Shown here in pieces: positions 58,761-64,000 of a stretch of 64,000 nucleotides of DNA. The stretch spans positions 8,728,494 to 8,792,493 of the forward strand of contig NC_037270.1 of assembly GCF_000002425.4 (NCBI RefSeq), given 5' to 3'. Position numbers and translations under genes: made by a program. The stretch comes from Physcomitrium patens (lineage: Eukaryota; Streptophyta; Bryopsida; Funariales; Funariaceae). Positions within the stretch are counted from its first letter, which is position 1. Each line of letters opens with the position of its first letter. Below the pieces are notes generated by a model. It saw only the letters and a list, made by a program, of their open reading frames with translations, ran no database searches and was not told the origin of the DNA.

Positions 58761-60491
58761 ATGTTGAACAAACTTTGTCTGAATAAATTTTGGAATGTTT
58801 TTTTGATATCAAAATTTGCATAACTTAAGTGATTAAACTAAAATTATTTCAAATCTATACTGTCTATATATGTACATATATATATATATATATATATATT
58901 TAAACAGTTTAAAAATACACGGTACAGGGACAATGATTTAACGGTTAAGCTCATCATAACAATTTTCATTGATATTTGATAAAATAATTATTTAAAAATT
59001 TAATCCGTAACCTATTTATGAAGTTGATTTATGAAATCAAATAAATACAAAATAATTTAATTAAGAGGATGTAAAAACAATTTTTATTAAAATGTACTAA
59101 CACAAGGATGAAAATAACCACTATCCCAAATCCTTGTCCCAGTCCTTACACTTGTTTATTTATATTGGTAGTATTAATCCTAGGATGTTAAATTTATGAA
59201 ATTTAATAAAATTTAATTTTGAAAAAATAATATCTAATAAAAACCTATATTTTCAACCAAATTGGTGTTAATTTTTTTTCTTTTTTACTGAGAATATATT
59301 GATCTTTTAAGAGATTTATTTCAGTTGATGATACATGTAAAACTATCTAATTAAAAATAATAAGAAAAGAAAAAAAACATTGTGACATTTTATGGCTAAA
59401 AAATAAATAGTAAATTTTATTTAATAAATAATTTTTATTGTTGTAATTATATATAATTTAAGAAATAAAGAAAAAAACCAATAAATTAATTAATAGTCAA
59501 TAGATAGTCTTATTTAACATCTATAGACAAAATAATAAATGCTTTTTTTATTCATTTGACCAATTAAAACAATCAAATTATTTATAAATAGTTATAAAAT
59601 TAAATTTTACTACAAAATAAGTATATTTAATTTTAAAGTAATTATATTTAATTAAAAAAACACATTTCATTCTAAAGTAATTAAAATTAATCACAAAAAT
59701 GATTATATTTAATTAAATTTTTTATTTTTAAATATTTTTTGATTAACTCTATATTTCTAAGTATTAATTGTTTGGTGCAAGTTGAAAAATATCAAGCCAT
59801 ATCTTGATTCAAACAATTATGAGGAGTGCAAAAGATTTAATTTCTTATTTTATTGGTAAGTTTGAGCATCTTTTGACACAAAAATTTTGAATTTTTTTAA
59901 TAACCTCCTCTTGGAAATGGATCTTAGAAAAACTTCAAAGACAAATAATTTTAATACCATGTAGAAAAAAACTGCATTCAACTTCATATCTTCATTTAAA
60001 CTTATTTTTCTAAGTATAAAGCCAATTTAAAGATATTTTTGTATTCCGACCAATAAAGAGATTTTAAGATTAAGGCCTTTGATATTTTTATCTAAGTATA
60101 AAATATTCTTTAGATCAAATACGAGTATAATATCACTCAATGTTTTTTAAGAATTAATTATGAATAAAAAGCTGCAAAGATGAACTTAAATCTGGTATCG
60201 AATCTATAAAAATTTATATCTATTAAAGACAATGCTAAAACAATCTTGACATAATTTCTTAAAAATATAAATTATGCTGTAATCATTTCTGATCTTCATT
60301 CAATAAATTCTGATTTATGATGTAGTTAAAAAAAATTAAAAATTAAAAATAGAAATTTAATTAAAAAATTAAAATAAAATAAAAAATAAAAAATCTATAA
60401 ATAAATTCATCTTCAAATATACTAAAAATATAATATTAATAATTTAGATATTTTACTACAAAAGTCTCAAGACCTTGGAATGTATTAATTA

Positions 60492-60530
<39 letters not shown>

Positions 60531-61617
60531 TATTAAATTAAAAGAAAAAAATTAAGACTTATTCTTTAAAATATATTAAAAAATTATAATTTTAATTATA
60601 TTCATGGTAAAAACTTTGAATGAAATAAAATACACACATACATACATACATCTATATATATATATATATATATAGATAGATAATTACATATACACTTATT
60701 GATTATATAATTATAATAATTATATAATCAATAATTATAATAAAAATAATAATTTTAAGTCTTTATATGAAATGAAAATCTACTTGTGTATACATATAGA
60801 TATACCATATTTAAATCATAATCTTATAAATAATGTAATATTTTATAATTTACTAATGATCTAAAAATAATCTTAGTATTGTCAAATATTATTAAGTAAT
60901 TAAAAAGTATTTATCAAAGGATATTAAATAACTAACATATATTTATATATCTATATATAGATATATAAATATATCATACTAATAGAAATCCATGCCATTG
61001 GCCATAATTTTTTTTATAAAAGTCTAATTTTTCATTGCTTAATTAAAAATTAACTAATATTAAAGAAATCTTAATCAAAAAAAGAAAAAAAGAAAAAAAA
61101 TCCATGCATAATGATAGAATTATATATATTTTTAGTGTAATTTTAAAAAATTATTTATTTTTAATTTTAATTATTTAAATAATTAAGTTAAAAGAACTTT
61201 AAGATGAATTAAATTTACAATAGAGTTTTTATCTTTATAACTTTTAAGATATATGGTCTTGATTATATTCAAAGAAGTGCATTGCTAAAGGAAAACATAG
61301 AATTGTCTATATACAAATACAATGGTTTTAAGATCTATCCCTATACAATTCAACAATTTTTTTGATATATGATGATGGTCATTTCAAATCTTACTTATAT
61401 TAAAAATTATCTTTGCTGCAACTTGAATGGAATCTTTACAAATGATCAATATAATGTAATTTGTAGAAATAAAGGCAATTGTCTCTTGTAATCTTTAGAT
61501 AATAGTTTTGCTTTTATAACTCAATGAGCCAATTGTTCCATGATCAAGTATAATTTATTGCAAGGTCTTTCATGTAGAGTAATATTTTATAACAACATAA
61601 TATAATAATTGACCTTC
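58761..61617. other. AT-rich spacer
   Basis: No gene is seen. TA runs lie at about 58876-58900, 60497-60530 and 60655-60675. Positions 59760-60320 and 61240-61560 have slightly more complex sequence that could be very old retroelement remains, but I cannot name a domain. Confidence 0.5.
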
Positions 61618-63570
61618 TGTGAGCTCTTAATTATATTCTAAAATTTAATTTTTTGTTATTTTTCTATTTTATGATAATTAAACATGTTAGATTATGATTT
61701 ATATAAGTGGAATTTAGTTTTATAGAATTTTTAGGATTACAACCCGTGATGGTATAAATTATAGCCTAATTCCTTAAATTATGTTAATTAGGACTAAAGT
61801 GATAAGAGTTAGAAAATTAGAATAGCAACTTAGTTAGTTTAATAATTTAGAGGTTGTTAGTCATTACTATAAGGGTTGACTAAAAGCCTATGAGTGCACC
61901 TATAATCATTCACATGATTTAGGAGTTGGAATTATAATTCTCTAAAAGATTTAGAGAAATTAGCAATGATAATTTTGGATTTTCCTCCAAAATTCGACAA
62001 ATTCAAGCGGCATGGTGGTTCTTCTGCTTAATGGGAGTCTTTTTAATGCAATGGTGGCACCAGATTTACCTAATGGAGTGAAGAAAATAAGATCAACAAC
62101 CTCTCCTTCAAATTACAAGAGAAGCAATGAAATTCTCATTTTGAAGAATTTCACAAAAATTGCCAAGATCCTTGTAAGTAAAAACTTCCAAGAAAATTAT
62201 AATTGAGCATGGATTGAGGCATGTGAGTAGTCGATCTTAGCTTAAAAAGGTGTTTTGAACACAATAGTGAAGTTAGATTTACAAAAAAATTGCTTTCTTG
62301 ACCACTTACAAGAGCCATCAGCCTTGATAATGAGATTGGCTCTTGGATGAATGAAGGCCGTAGATCTAGATTAGGGATCTTAAAAATCAAGGGTAGAGAG
62401 GTAGCCACCCTACTACGAGCCTCCACTCAATTGTATAAGAGAGGCTTGGTTTTCCAAGCCCTCTGTCTCTCTCCTCTTTTGAATGAAGGAGGGAGCCATG
62501 CCAAAGTTTGGCAAAAACCCTAATCTTAATTTTATTTAGATTTCAATTCTAATTGTGAATCTTGTGATTGTGTATTTATGGATTTTGCATTGTGATTGTG
62601 TATTTATGGATTTTGCATTGTGGAGGATGGTTATTAAGTTTTAAAATATGTTTCATTGAGGTAGATATCCCCTCGGCCTTTCAAATATCCTAAGGGTGTC
62701 CAAGGCCTCGGATTTTCTTCAATCAGTTACTCAATTTCTATTTTTTCAATTTTAGATTTTAAGTAGTTGTAGATTTTGTTGTGAGCTTTTCAACAAGATA
62801 AGACTTGCTTGATTTGGAGTAAGAAAGAATTTTTGGTGAATTTTTGAGTTTGAGGGAGTCGATTGCCTTTGCAGTTTGAATCAATTGAGTTTGGAAAGGC
62901 ATTTCTCAGTGCCTGGTGATTGGATTTATTTGAAATTTTGACAGCATCAAGATTTATAAGCTGCGCTTTGAAAGGCATAAGTTTTGGTGAATTTTAGGAC
63001 AATTTGAATTTTTAGTGAATTTCTAAGTGAAGAGGGTTGGTCACCGCAGTAGTTTGGATCACTCAACTTCAAAGGAGGAATTCTCACGATTAGTTCATTA
63101 GACTGCAATGAAAATTGTTGGATCAAAAGCGTCTTCAAGTCAGCCTTGCAACAAGCTAAGAATCATTCAAATTGAAGCCAATTACAAATTTTGGAAAATT
63201 TTGGAGTAGAAGGGGGTCTCTGCCTTCAATCCTTAAGTGTTGTCAAGATACCTTCGCTTTCACCTCTCTCACTTTATTTTTACTATTGTCTTCACAGTGA
63301 CTTGTAAGCTCCACATATCACTTTTTGGCTAAGAAATTTTAAGTTTAACTTTTAAACTTTAATATTCTCACTTTAACTTTTAACTTTAATTTTTAACTTT
63401 TAACTTTTAAACTGAACTTTTAATCTTAACTTTTAACTTACTTTTTTTACTTAACCTTTTAATTTTAAATTTTAATTTAACCTTTTAATCTTAATTTTTA
63501 ACTTTGATTTTTTTAACTTAACTTATAACTTTGCTTTTAATTCAAACTTAAGTTTTTATTCTTATGATCA
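61618..63570 (+). repeat. Copy Y of the 2.2-kb LTR family
   Basis: It starts TGTGAGCTC and is related, in inverted orientation, to solo LTR X (33607-35821) over nearly its whole length. It keeps the three modules (near 62830, 63000 and 63180) and the AACTTTTAA-like tract (63340-63560). The right end is not recognised; it may lie past 63570 or have been lost. Whether it is a solo LTR or part of an element leaving the window cannot be told. Confidence 0.7.
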
Positions 63571-64000
63571 ATTAATAGTAATAACTTAGTTAATCATTTT
63601 TATTGTGTTTGCACAGTAAATTTTATTTAACATGTTAATTTAATGTTGGTAACCATTGCTTAGAAGGCCTAAAACTAATTGAATTTTTAATATAAAGATT
63701 TAAATCAATCTAACAATTACCCAATTGGGAGCTCTCCAATTCTACCTCTTCGACTTGTTGTGTAGCATAGGTTTCATCAAGTGGTGAAATTTGGCCTCAC
63801 ACCTTCACTTCTATACTAAATGGTGGCAATCCAAATAGACTTAAGCTATTCAAATACTTAGTTGGATAATAATTACTATTATTAGTATTATCTTTTATAA
63901 CTATTATATTTGAGCTAAGATAAATATGTGAAACTTCAAAATAAATTCTTTATAATATAGATGTTTAGATCATCAACATCATAATTTTGTTCAAATAAAA
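63571..64000. other. Right edge, unresolved
   Basis: AT-rich sequence follows copy Y. The first 50-100 bases still resemble the start of LTR X; the rest shows no gene or recognised repeat. Confidence 0.4.

Overview
The window looks like nuclear DNA of a land plant. Its host genes have short GT-AG introns. One encodes a plant-type PEX11 peroxin and another an AP2/ERF-like protein. They sit in very AT-rich, CpG-poor DNA full of Ty3/gypsy chromoviruses, Ty1/copia elements and TA microsatellites. A moss or other bryophyte fits best (AT-rich spacers, chromovirus-dominated repeats, compact genes), but this is inference.

Layout. 1-4773: a possible terminal exon at the left edge, then a small five-exon gene on the minus strand (2774-3942) that no long open frame reveals. 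It encodes a 127-residue protein built from two copies of one module and ending in a Cys/His cluster. 4774-14702: a decayed minus-strand copia element split by a young plus-strand chromovirus (7877-14040, 5-bp target duplication). 15808-45417: a nest of insertions. An old plus-strand chromovirus is the outer shell; it holds a minus-strand gypsy element (16111-38448) and a copia element (39047-44396). The inner gypsy element holds a further chromovirus (17002-24065), a 2.2-kb solo LTR (33607-35821) and a 1.25-kb LTR-like repeat (24832-32480). That last repeat contains the second young chromovirus (25841-32235). 45418-48696: promoter and gene of a divergent AP2/ERF protein. 48763-53130: a copia fossil inserted just past the AP2 stop codon, then an isolated chromovirus LTR. 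55186-58107: PEX11 in seven coding exons on the minus strand. 58761-64000: AT-rich spacer and an inverted relative of the 2.2-kb LTR.

The most interesting signal lies in the chromoviruses. In every 5' LTR and leader I can read, the 11 bases expected to start the transcript (31-33 bases after the start of the TATA box) are complementary to 11 bases lying exactly 2 bases after the 5' LTR. That is the layout of self-primed reverse transcription known from Tf1 and sushi, not the tRNA priming usual in plant elements. The youngest copy also carries an array of textbook heat-shock elements directly upstream of its TATA box. The family has a conserved extra reading frame between the chromodomain and the 3' LTR.

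The three host genes are unrelated in function and do not form a pathway.
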